From Terfezia claveryi (lineage: Eukaryota; Ascomycota; Pezizomycetes; Pezizales; Pezizaceae): 64,000 bases of DNA. Within the stretch, counting starts at the first letter, position 1. Each line of letters begins with the position of its first letter. Shown here piece by piece: positions 21,399-32,849 of the stretch. The position numbers were made by a program, and so were the translations under genes. The stretch is taken from NCBI GenBank assembly GCA_015179025.1, contig WHUX01000083.1, positions 1-64,000 on the forward strand, read 5' to 3'. The notes below the pieces were generated by a model that worked only from the letters and a program-made list of their open reading frames with translations, did not search any database and was not told the origin of the DNA.

Positions 21399-24300
21399 AT
21401 GGCTCGAAAAGGAAAATCGAAGAAAGCTGATGCTGTTGCGAATGGAGGGACCGCAACCAACGTTGACTCTTCTGCTGCAGGGAATGCGGAGCCAATATTC
21501 AATGGGGATGTCTTGAAGAAACTTCAGCAAAAAATACAGGATGGAATGCGAAAAGTCACAATTGGGGGAAAGAACGACCAGAAGGGCCAGCAAGTGCAGA
21601 AGGGAAAAGAACTGGCGGATTCTAGACGGAAAGGCAAGAGAGAACAAGAGTCTGTAACGGCGTGCAAAAAGAACCCGGCCGTGCAGCCGAATGCATCGAG
21701 AGGGACAAAGCGCCGTCGTGATGGACAGGAGGGACCCAATTCACCGCGGTCTGCTGTGAAACCTAGAAGTTCGAATGGAAATTCCAAAGGAGTGACAAAG
21801 AAAAATGGTTCCATCAAGAAGTCGATCTCTAATAGAGACCTACTCAAGGAAATTATGGAATTGGGTGGAACCAAGGACGACCTTGAACTGGTGAAAGATG
21901 TTTATTCCGTTGATGATAATGAGGTTATTGAAGGGGGGAGTGCCGCTAAGGGTAGGAAGGATCTCCGAAGGGACCTTGAGAAGCTCATGGCTGAAGTGGG
22001 ACATGATTTAAAGACATCTGCCTCACAACAAGAAGTACCTGACGACAAGTTGTCGGAGGATGAAGTGGATAGTGTAGAGGAAGAGGAGGGTGATAGTGAT
22101 GAGGAAGATGGGAAGGAAAGTGAGGAGGCGGTTGGACAAAAGCGCAACGGAACCAAGTTGCTAGAGACTCCTTCTGTCTCGGCAAAGCACACAAGCGGAA
22201 AACTCGTATGTTATAGTTCACTTTTCTAGTGTGATCAATTCGTATGCTAACTGAGCCTTTGTAGCTCTTCCCTCCCCGTCCAGACTGGCATGCCTACGAA
22301 CTACCCATACTTAAGCCCGCTGGCGAACATCCTTCACTATCCTTAATACAATCCCTCCATACTCGCGGAAAAGAACTTCTTGAGGCAGAAAACAAACTTT
22401 ACTCAGCTACCCACCTTGTCAAGACCTCAGATAGGCAGTTCTTGTCAACTATCATGACATCCGGTACTTTGTCCGACAAGGTCTCCGCACTCACTCTGAT
22501 ATGTCAAGAATCTCCGCTGCATGCAACGAAGACACTCGAGACTCTTCTCGTCTTGTCCAAGAAAAAATCGAGATCACAGGCAGTGGCCGCTTTAGGTGCA
22601 ATTAAGGATCTGTTAGCCTCTGGTGTTGTGTTGCCGTCGGACAGGAAGCTGAAGGCTTTTTCAAAGCAGGCTGGACTAGGGTTTGGCGCAGTCACCGATT
22701 TGCATTTATTGGTCTGGACTTACGAGGATTGGCTGAAGTCATTTTATTTTGAGGTTTTGAAAGTTCTCGAGGGGTTATGTACCGATCAGCTTGAATTCGC
22801 CCGCAGCCATGCAGTTGGATATGTCTGGGAATTACTCAAAGAGAAGCCAGAGCAGGAGGCGAACTTACTCAGGATGCTGGTGAACAAATTGGGAGATAGC
22901 GACAGAAAGGTTTCGTCTAAGGTCTCCTTTTTGCTCCTGCAGCTGCAACAGACGCACCCTGCGATGAAGTCGATTATCATAAATGCCATTGAATCAGAGG
23001 TATTGTTTCGGCCGGGGAATTCTGCACACGCCAAGTACTATGCCATCATTACCCTGAACCAGACGGTAATATCATCGCGAGATTTAGAAGTTGCCAACAA
23101 GCTACTTGACTTGTATTTCGCGGTATTTACAGGGTTATTGTTGAAAACTCGCCAATCAGACAAGCCCATAAAAACACCGACGCCGAAAGAGATCTCACCA
23201 ACTAATAATGGGAATGCAAACGGCAAACTCTCGAAAAAGGCAAAGAGAAGGTTGGAAGAGGCCGAAAGGCAAACTCAAAACAGCGAAGAAGTCAACGCGA
23301 AACTTATTTCAGCTGTCCTCGCTGGAGTAAACAGAGCATACCCATTCTCGAAAATCAATGATGAGTTATTCGAAAAACATGTTGACACTCTTTTTCGAAT
23401 CACACACTCTGGAAACTTTAATACGAGTATTCAGGCACTTATACTAATTCACCAAGTTTCTACGTCAAAGCAAGTGGTGTCTGACCGGTTCTACCGGACA
23501 CTCTATGAATCGTTATTCGACCAACGGCTCATAACGTCATCTAAGCAGGCCATGTATCTCAATCTCCTCTTCAAGGCACTGAAGGTTGACACTAACCTTA
23601 AACGAGTGAAAGCCTTTGTGAAGAGATTGGTGCAAGTTTCTACTATGCACCAACCAGCGTTCATATGTGGTGTCTTCTACTTACTTAGCGAGTTGGTATC
23701 TACCTTCCCCAGCTTACGGACAATGCTTGATACTCCTGAAGCTAGAGAGGACGATGAAGAGGAAGCGTTTAGAGATGTGCCGGATGAAGATGATGATGTA
23801 GATAAGGCCAAGCGTGTAGCTCTCGAGAAGGCAATGAAAGAGGCTGAAGACTGCGCAAAAAATTTACGCAATCTATATGATGGCAGGAAGAGAGACCCTG
23901 AATTCTCAAATGCTGATAAGTCTTGCTTATGGGAGATTGTGAGTACCTTTCTATCATCCGATTCTTGACTTTCCAGCTGACTGCATTGCAGATTCCTTTC
24001 ACCTACCACTTTCATCCCTCTGTGTCTCTCTATGCGTCACGATTCCTCTATAAGCAGGCCATGCCCAATAAGCCTGATCTATCTCTACATACACTTACAC
24101 ATTTTCTTGACCGCTTTGTGTTCAGAAACCCCACAACCCGGAACACCAGCCGAGGGCATTCGATCATGCAGCCTCTTCTTAATGCCGGAACTGAGGCGAA
24201 AGGGATGGTCTTGTCGATTAGGGGTACAGGAAAGACTCAGCAATCCATTAACTCAGAGCAGTTTCGGGCGAAGAATCTTGAAGATGTTGCTCCAGATGAG

Positions 24301-24963
24301 GTATTTTTCCATAAGTATTTCAACCAACGCGCCACTGCAACGAAAGATCAGAAGAAGAAGGACAAGAAGAAGGACAGCGAGGATGAGGAAGAAGAGATCT
24401 GGAGTGCAATGGTGGGAAGTCGCCCGGAGCTCGAAGCTGATGGTGAAGATGTGGATATGGACGATCTGGGTCTTGGCAACATGAGCGAAGGCGAGGAGGA
24501 AAGCGATATTGGGGGGTCAGGTGATGAATGTGGGGAAGGCGAGGGTGAAGGTGAGGAGTCAGAGGCTATATCCCTTGATGCTGCCATTGCTGCATCTAAA
24601 CGCAAACCTAAGAGCGCCGCTGCATCTGAGGATGACGATGACGATGGTGATGCTTCTCTTGGTCTTGGTGAGGAAGGTAGTGATATATGGGCATCAGGTG
24701 ATGATGTCGAGGTACCATCTGATATTGATATGGACCTCGATTCTGTGTTTGCTGCGGAACTGGAAACGAACAACTTGGCTGCTGAGATGCCTGCGCCAAA
24801 GAAGCCAAACAAGAAGCAAGGAAAGAAGACATCCGGGCCCGATGAGAAGGTCGTGGACGAACAAAACGAAGCTGATGATGGCGTGAAGAAAAAGAAGCAG
24901 AAGCTCAAGCATCTGCCTACCTTTGCATCGGCTGATGACTACGCACATCTCTTGTCCGATTAG
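21399..24963 (+). CDS. MAK21: Noc1/Mak21 (CBF/Mak21 family) ribosome biogenesis factor
   Basis: A nucleolar factor that, in yeast, pairs with Noc2 to mature and export pre-60S ribosomes. Three exons: 21399-22205, 22265-23938 and 23992-24963, giving 1150 residues (yeast Mak21 is about 1025). The N-terminus is Lys-rich and low in complexity with acidic runs (EEEEGDSDEEDGKESEE). The middle has helical repeats, and the CBF domain runs from about NAYPFS-like ANRAYPFSKI through LNLLFKALK to HYHP-like YHFHPSVSLYASRFLY. The C-terminal 250 residues are alternating Lys and Asp/Glu tracts. Both introns are 53-59 nt with CTAAC/CTGAC branch sites. The final residues LKHLPTFASADDYAHLL match the usual Mak21 end motif. 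Confidence 0.95.
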
Positions 24964-26994
24964 TTTGGGTGCTTTGATATCCTTCACCTATATGTATTTG
25001 TATAAAGCATCGTGTCGGAATGTATACCTGGAGACTCAACCTCCGTAATGTCACTTGTAATTGACGTATATTAGAGCTTTCCTGTGAAAACTATCATGGC
25101 TTTCCGCAAAAATATTTCTACAATTTCCAAGGTATATTTGAACGAGCCGATTAGATACGCCACCAGGTTTCGGTTCAGAAAGGTTTCAAGTATAACTCAA
25201 CCATTTTTAGGCCAAATAGGCAGGTGCAAAAATACATGTAAGGTATTTCCTCAGGCCGGAAGTAGGCCGGGGCGTATGTTGATTGCTATAGAAGTTATAT
25301 TAGGAAAATATATAGTTGGATTACAATGATCGGAGGCTAACCGGTTGGTATTGGAAGCTCGATAGACATTATGTTTACTGCTGTCTATGGAAAGGTTTGG
25401 GGGAGGTGTAGGAACAAGGTTCCTCTAGGGGCAACACTAGGGAGTGATACTACCCTACTCGATCTGGTCAGTAGATAGTTGCTTGGATCCGTAACTTCGG
25501 ATCCACCACGACTTCTTCTCTTTCTCTTCTATACGAATATATCGATAGGATCATCACACTTCAGACTTCCTAGTACACTTCAGACCTTCTAGAGGGGGTA
25601 TTTGTTAATTATCTTAAAGATCCCAACACGTGTCCGGTAGCTTCAAGGTAAAACTGAAGAAAGTCATTCTACATTCTACTAGGTCCACATCTAAACCCCA
25701 AAACCACCATCCCTAGTAGAATTGGAATCAAGCATTCAAACCTATCCACAAATGCGAATGTTTTGAGTCAATGGTCATGCTATTCTAAGAAAAATTGAGC
25801 TATTACCATACGCTATCTGATTGATAGGAAAGCGACATATCTCTAGTAAGAACTGTCCCACCTGCTTCCCAAGGAGAAAAGGCTCTACATGTAATCAAAC
25901 TTTCAAGCCATTGAGGGGCCGTGTTTGATAGAGATAACTTAGTAAATCATGATAGACGCACCTCCCATAGGCAGTAGTACATCTCCACAACGATATTGCC
26001 TACCTAGGATTACAATACCAAGGAATCTGAGCCACTCAGAGCCAGCCACTCACAGTCTTCCCAACATTGCTCTCTGAAGATATTTCCCAAAATTCCCCTC
26101 CTGAATCCAACTAGATATTTTCCAAACATAACACATCTTCGATGTCTATTAACAGCCTACTTGGCCTGAGGACATACCTGTATTGTTGAACTCCCGAATT
26201 TTGTGTGAGTGGAGTAATATATTCTTATTCTTCTAGCTAGTCCCTCTCGTCATCAAGCTCTCATGCCCTGTCTTCTCTCTAGCTATGGCTAATCTACTAG
26301 TCTTCTGCCTTCTAGCCCGATACAGCACTGTTTTATTTTTATTTTGAGCCTATTCGGTGGTTGAGTTATGTTCGAAAACTAGTCTCGTGCCCAGACCCTC
26401 TGTCTATCGAAAACCTACCTGAGCCAAAACCTAGTGGTGAGCAGAAACCCGGTAGCGTACTATGAAAAGCAGCAGTATAATAAGAGTGGCACAATGTTGA
26501 AGGACACTTAAGATATCAAGAGGAGATGATTCAAGCGGCCGATACAAGCTATGAAGAACAATATTCATATTGCGTGTTGTAAGAGAAAATGTACAATTTT
26601 AGGCTTTGCTCCTTACAGTCTCCGTCGACTACGTGATAGCTAGCCTAGTAGAGATCGTCCAGTGGTGAACAAGGGGTTAACTTCCTCCAGAATGTAGCTG
26701 TGTCAGTTCACATCTCTTTCCGTGTTCTCCGTACTAAAGATCAATTGCAATATCATCTCTGTTTACAGAGTAGTAATATGCAGCAAGGGCTTATCACACG
26801 GGCAAATCCCTTTTCCCACATGGCAGCTGCAGGGTTCCGGCGCGGTTTAGAAAGGAACCAGAGACACCTCAGCTTTACTAGAAATGTCTGACGGAGCTCC
26901 AGCTTGACGATTGATGAACATCACTACACAGGCCCTGGCAAAAAAGCTGTAGAAACTCCAATCATCAGTCCCTGAGAATCGTCAAAGTTTCATA
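24964..26994. other. 2-kb intergenic region with retroelement-like debris
   Basis: I find no gene; the open frames at 25084-25329 and 26700-26891 are short and uncompositional. Around 25595-25620 the sequence GAGGGGGTATTTGTTAATTATC looks like a polypurine tract followed by an LTR start, so a copia-type remnant is possible. The stretch 25330-25560 has repeated CTACCCTACTCGATCTGG-like LTR flavour, but I could not find a second copy. Confidence 0.35.
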
Positions 26995-27933
26995 ATGCCT
27001 GTCATGAGGAAAAAATATGCTGCCATCTTGTTTGATATGGATGGTATGTCCCAATTCATTTAATAAGGCTATATTGCAGCAAATATACTGACTTACAAAG
27101 GGACCCTAATCGATTCTACGAATGCTATTATCGCTCATTGGACTCGTTTTGGTCAGGATCATGGATTAGACCCTTTGCTTATCCTGGCAACGTCCCATGG
27201 GCGGAGATCCATTGATGTGATGAAGATATACACACCAGAAAAGGCCACCTGGGAAAATGTCATTGCACTGGAGGCTGAGATACCCAAGAGGAATGCGGAA
27301 GATGCGAGAGAATTGCCCGGTAAGTCTAAGAATGAATAATCCCACAGCGGACGATGGATATACCAATGGCAGGGTTGTTGACCTCCAGTGAAGGTGCTAG
27401 GAGATTAGTAGAAGCGATACAGAAGGTTAAGGGGAAGTGGGCAATTGTCACTTCAGGCACTAAAGTCCTGGCTCAAAGTTGGGTCAAGGTGGGCAAAGGC
27501 TCCGTCTCCGACTTACGATATCTAATCTTTTCTCAGGTTATGGATCTCCCTGTCCCAGGGATCTTCGTTACAGCGGATCAAGTTGAGAACGGCAAGCCGG
27601 ACCCACAAGGTAAGGATCATTTATCGATAATTTAATATCATGTCCTGAAAACTGACACTTACCATAGGCTACCGCATGGCGCGTCAACTCTTAGGCATTC
27701 CCGCTGATGCGCCAGTATTAGTAGTTGAGGATGCACCTGCTGGTGTCCAGGCGGGGATAGCTGCTGGTTGTGATGTGCTCGGGCTTCTGACAACTCATAC
27801 AAGGGACCAAATTGCTAAAGCTGGAGCAACCTTCATCGTTGGCGACTTGGCCAGTGTAGAATTTGAAAATGGAGATGAAAGCGGGCTTGAAATAAATATT
27901 ACCGCAAAATCGGTGGAGGAGTTATTGAATTAA
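26995..27933 (+). CDS. HAD-superfamily sugar-phosphate phosphatase (glycerol-3-phosphatase/DOG type)
   Basis: A cytosolic phosphatase of the HAD family, closest in pattern to fungal Gpp/Dog enzymes that act on glycerol-3-phosphate or 2-deoxyglucose-6-phosphate. Five exons keep frame: 26995-27043, 27101-27319, 27373-27488, 27537-27609 and 27668-27933, giving 240 residues (usual 230-250). Motif I is FDMDGTLIDS (split by intron 1), motif II is the Thr/Ser of AIVTSGT, motif III is the Lys in NGKPDPQGY, and motif IV is VVEDAPAGVQAG. Intron 2 has its acceptor inside a stretch (27371-27372) that could be misread as coding. The substrate cannot be fixed from sequence. Confidence 0.92.
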
Positions 27934-29177
27934 GAACGGTGGCCCCAGTGGATCTTATATCTTTTTGGACTGGACCGGTATATAAATTTTTGATTGGAAT
28001 ACATAGATCACGCGAAAAAACAATTTGGTGCGTAGTTCAAGGGCTATTGCAAGGAAAACCAATAATTCTTCACTCGGGAGCCCTAAGCTTGGTCCATGCC
28101 ACGGATCTTGCACTTTTCCACCTTGCTATTTAAAACTGATTGGCTTGCCGCTTGCAGGCCCTAGCGATGGTAATGAAAGGCACGGCATCGGCTTAAATAT
28201 TTGCTCCTACGAGAGTACGTGAGGGGAATCGTGATCTGGTGAGCAGCAAGTCCGAGCGCACAGCAATGGGCTGGGTTCTACGTACGCAGCTACCGTAATT
28301 GTGAGGAAGAGGGGAGCTCTGTATGCGTCATAACAACAAATTGCCGAGGCATGGTAGTTTGGCTGGTGGTATCCTAGGGGCTTTACAAATTAAGCCCAAT
28401 AAGCCATCCCCTCCATTCCAAGGACACTCATCCGAGGAGTGGGTGCCACTGTTTCTCACCCAAACCCATAAAGTAAAGCTGTGGCCGCGTTGGGCGGGCT
28501 CCATGGCCGAGGAAGGTGTTTATTGGTCATACTTTAGGAATTCACGAGGATTCGATAGTCATTTATTTGCCCAAGGGTTGGCATTCACGTATTTGGTCTT
28601 CTTCACCCACCGTTACGGTACCCATCATGCTGGATGCCCTGGGTGTCTGGGAATGTATATACGGTTCAATCTCGGTGATTCATTATGTCTGACATGGTCG
28701 ATACACCCTCCAGTGTTATTAGTGTGTAAGGAGTTTTCTGTCGAACTCCAACTGTCTTGGTCGCCCACCCAGGTTAATGGTCAGCCCACCCGAGTTCCCA
28801 GATTCCCCGGTCTTAAAGATCGACTTTACTTGCAGACAGAAGGGCAGAGCCCTGCGCTGCTTCTTGCTTTTTCCGTAGTGGGCATATGGAAGGGGATTAA
28901 AATGATGGCACGATTCGTGGGGGCGAGCGAAGTTTGAGTCTTGCACATCGTTTGGGGTTCTAGTTTCTTATAACTCAAGCTTCATCACCACTGTATTTAC
29001 GGCTATTCGACATTCGTACACCTCCAGTTCATCAGAATCTTTGAACGAGGAAGCCCAAAAGCCATTCGGGCAAGTTGTGCCTAACAGTTAGTTCATCAAC
29101 GCTAACTCAGGTACAGCACACGGAGACGAACAATACTATCCTACTCTAAGTGTTGCTTTACTGCTACTCCACCACTT
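27934..29177. other. Intergenic region upstream of homeobox gene
   Basis: I see no supported gene. A 204-codon open frame at 28323-28937 was considered and set aside. The last 200 bases are pyrimidine-mixed and probably hold the homeobox promoter. Confidence 0.4.
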
Positions 29178-31117
29178 ATGGCCATCCCTGCCACGCAAAA
29201 TATATTCACGGATAATCTCCATGCTCCTCCATTGTTCACAGCCCATCATATAATAATCGCAAGCAGGCCATGCTCTGTAGACGGGTTTAGCTGTGCAAAT
29301 GACGCTGAGGAAGTAGATTCACCCTGGCCACGGCTGACCAGCGAGCAAGTCTTCGTGTTGGAAAAACAATTCATGGAGAATAATAAGCCAACAACTGCCT
29401 TGCGCTCCTCTATTGTGCAAACGACAGGGCTGTCCATGCAACGAGTAGGGGTAAGTTTTTTTTTTTTTTGCTTTACTTGATAAGAACCCAGCTGCTATCT
29501 CCGCTGGGTGGCTTCCAGGAGCTCATCCTGACTATGTTTCTTTATATTGCACAGAATTGGTTTCAGAACCGCCGGGTCAAAGCAAAAGTACAGAATAGAC
29601 AGCAAAAACTGGAAGTCATGCAGGTACTTGAATCAGCCTGTCGACGGAGGATAACAGAACCTTCTTCTCCCACTCATCATCGATCACAGGGGACTGCTCC
29701 ACAAAAAGCACCTAAAGTCACGGGAAGACGGCGGGCTAAATCTGATTCTGCGACCTCACGCCTCAGTACCACCGTCACAGTTCATCCAGTTGAGATACCA
29801 AATTTTTCGCGTTATTCCCCACCATCCGAAGCGAGTTATGCATCTCTCGCCCGCTCCTTGGATCAGGCCGCTGCAGCTGTGCGACAAATGAGTCTTATAG
29901 GAGAGATCAACGAATATAGCCTTGTAATACCACAACCAGCTCTCGGCGGAATTCCAATATACACAGAACATGATAAAAATTATCTGGTTCAAAATGTCGA
30001 AACTCTGTGGCAACAGCCAGCTTCAGCATTCTCGGACTGGGGTAGTAGCAGAAACTCTATTGCAGTGTATACGCCTACACCCGCTGGCCAGTTGGAAGAT
30101 CCCTTCGAATTTGATAATCCTCCAAATAGTCAAACGGCGCAGTTGCCATTTGATACCCACGCGCCTGTTCAAGATGATTTCAACATGTTCGCGGCGGCCA
30201 TTGAGATGAACCAATACAATAGGCCTTTTGTTATGCCTGCATTTCCGACAAGTGGGCTGATGAAGAGAAGGCAAATGTCTCCCCTGTGCTCTGAACCCCA
30301 GAACTCATCATCGCTCCCACCAATAGCCCCATCAGTGCTTAATGGCCGTGATTCATGTCCCTCTGAGTTTGGCGATGCATTCAACACTTTCAACACAAGG
30401 TTGTCAATTGATTCAGATCCAATAGTTCAGCACTCGGAAGTACAATCCTCGTTAGCAACACGCAGGAAACAGGCATGCCCCACTCTACTCAGCAGCGGCC
30501 CGCCATCAAGTCGCAGCAAGTCCTTCAACGGCGCCCTGCCTGTCATGGAGGTGGAGGAGGCAGCTGCTGAAATCAAGTCAATGAGATGGCCCATTTTAAC
30601 CGAAGACGACTTTGACAAGTGCGCAAATTGCTATGGTCTTGCCACCGAGTCAAGCACTTTCAATCTAAACATCTTTAATACGTCCATAGACAATGAAAAT
30701 GCATCTCCACAGCTACCTCCACTTTCCTCACCTAGGGATCTCCAGCCTCTGCAAGATGACGAAGAGTCATGTTGCTCACACACACCCCGCCTGAAGCAAG
30801 AACATATCCCCGAACTAGACTTCAGCGATACCAGCGTTACCCCAGAGTCTGCCACATTCGATAACCACATGCCATCTGTCACCTTATCGTCAGACACGTA
30901 TCAAATTCATCTCCCAGAGCACCGGCTGTACAAACATATGGGGCTCCCAAATTACTACGACTTCCCGTCAGATGGAAGCAGTGCTAGTAGCGGAATTCTT
31001 CTGAGCAAGGAGGCTAACGCTTTTCCTTTTGAAGAGTTTTTGAGTGCAAGGCTGAATACCAATTTGGATGGTGCTGTCGACTCACAGCAGTCACTTGTTT
31101 ATCCCCAGTTTCGATAG
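29178..31117 (+). CDS. Homeobox transcription factor
   Basis: A nuclear DNA-binding protein with one homeodomain near the N-terminus (about residues 48-107). Two exons: 29178-29450 and 29555-31117, giving 611 residues. Helices 1-2 are RLTSEQVFVLEKQFMENNKPTTALRSSIV, split here as two blocks. The recognition helix is NWFQNRRVKAK, starting exactly at exon 2. The residue before NWF is Gly (RVG-NWFQN) where Gln is common. The 104-nt intron has a GTAAGT donor followed by a 13-T run and a poor fit to the usual length of 50-60 nt. The other 500 residues are Ser/Pro-rich and probably disordered, with a nuclear-signal-like GRRRAKS. I cannot assign a target or a named orthologue. Confidence 0.9.
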
Positions 31118-32597
31118 CCTGAATTATTTTGTTCTAACGTATACATAACTTATCGTGTCCGGATCTGTCTATCCTAACACGATTTTACATTATTCCTTGA
31201 TTATATTTTATATCCTTCTTTGTTTCCCAGGTTATTGTTCATTTTCTTATGTAAGGGGGCTGCTTATATTTTTCTTCTGCCTTCCCTAGGTTATGGGCAT
31301 GAAGGCCAGTTGGCCATTAGTAATAACTGCCACTTGCTATTATGCGGCTGGGACTTGTGTATTCACGGGTGGTGCAGGCACTGGTCAGAGAATAGTATTG
31401 TCAAGGAAACTCCTACCATGTATGGTAAATATTATTACCACCACCTTATAGTCTGTTTGGCACACCACCTTACCTTTTCCAAACCAACCTTACCTGAAAC
31501 AAACTATGATATCACTCCTAATTGGATTGCAACTATCGATAAGTTCGCGTAGCAGCGCAATTAATTGACCTGGTTGACAATCAACTGAAAATAACATGAG
31601 CTCAATGTGCAGTGCAATAGCCGACAGCCAATCACAAGTCAAAAGTTAGCGAAAGGCTAGCTAGAAACAAATTTCCCCATACCATGCCGCTCGGGGCGCC
31701 ATTATTCAGGTACTGGTCGCCAATTTCCAGCCCATTGGTATCCAGTTACAATTCATGTCTGGTTGAGTGGTATCCACTCAGCGAGCACAACAAGTGGTGT
31801 TTCAACCGAATTTTACATCTTTGCGGGGTGTTTCTTTTTTTGTTAATCATCCTTCCCTTGCAGTGTGTGGGGTGGTAGGTACAGTACAGATTTTTTAGGG
31901 TGCGTGTGTCCGTGCTTCTCATTATTACATATATTAACCACTATCAATTATCCCCACCCAACCCTCAAGCACAGTGTCAACCACCAAAGTCTCCAACCAC
32001 ACCCTCTCCCGCGTGGCCCTGTCCTGAAGTACCCCTGTGTGCACCACGCTTTAACTTTTACAACTGGCTCGCTTACCAGCGGACGGTACGCTTGAAGCTG
32101 GGCAGGGGTACATGCAATCCTGCGTTGCAATTGGGTTCCGGGTGTGATCCACTACTTGGCTTTCTTGCCTGGGTGCTCTGGGGCTGAGGGGGTGCAGTGC
32201 TGGAATTTGGGTGGTTGTTTCATCTCATTTTTGTGTTCTGGTGTCCAATTCGGGCAGTCGCGGTTTGAGCCTTTCCTATTTTGGAGTATGCAATGCCCTG
32301 CATACCGAAATTGCTAGTGGAGATTTGGGAGCCATGTCTCAACAACCCAACATATTGACGTAGACTGTGCTGCATGTACCACACTGAATTCCAAGTCAAC
32401 ATGTACATTTTGGGTGTTGCTTTGTCCTAAGCTAATGTTACTCGGAAAGAATTTTCCTTCAACTATACTGAAACGCTGCCGTGTCTCACGTGATTGAAAT
32501 ATCATGCGGACATGTTCCAGGCCCTGTCACAAACATTTTAGCTGACGGCGGACCGGGTTAGGTATGTTGACTGGCTAGTAATGCGGTCGCGGGACAG
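31118..32597. other. Intergenic region, no gene seen
   Basis: AT/GC-mixed sequence without coding signal. Pyrimidine-rich tracts lie around 31940-32040. Open frames here are short and overlap on both strands. Confidence 0.4.
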
Positions 32598-32849
32598 TAC
32601 CGCATCCACTGGTGAGCAAGAGACCTGGTCAGTTTAGAGACATAGGTCGAGCTTATGCAGTAAGTGACACTACAACGGTCCCAAAAAAGGTCTCTTGTAG
32701 CTCAGATTGTACGGTATCACCCTATTTTTGCGCTCGGATACCTTGTGCACTTTTTCCCAAAAAATGGACCGTTGTAGTGTCACTTACTGCATAAGCTCGA
32801 CCTATGTCTCTAAACTGACCAGGTCTCTTGCTCACCAGTGGATGCGGTA
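32598..32849. repeat. Perfect 84-bp inverted repeat with 84-bp spacer (foldback)
   Basis: The left arm 32598-32681 (TACCGCATCC...ACGGTCC) and right arm 32766-32849 (GGACCGT...GCGGTA) are exact reverse complements over all 84 bases, checked base by base. The spacer 32682-32765 is also 84 bp. CCCAAAAAA occurs at both inner edges of the loop in direct orientation. Just outside the left arm, ATGCGGT (32581-32587) pairs with ACCGCAT at the arm start. I see no clear target duplication. It could be a foldback or MITE-type element or a template-switch product. Transcripts would form a long hairpin. Confidence 0.93.

Noticed and set aside
24348..24908. 186-codon minus-strand Ser-rich frame
   Set aside because: It is the antisense of the acidic C-terminal tail of the Noc1/Mak21 gene.
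28323..28937. 204-codon open frame on the plus strand
   Set aside because: It has no recognisable domain and odd composition (Trp, Pro, His), with no promoter or splice evidence. Kept only as a note.
32598..32849. Reading the 84-bp inverted repeat as a CRISPR-like or tRNA structure
   Set aside because: There are only two arms, no spacer array, and no cloverleaf or conserved tRNA boxes.
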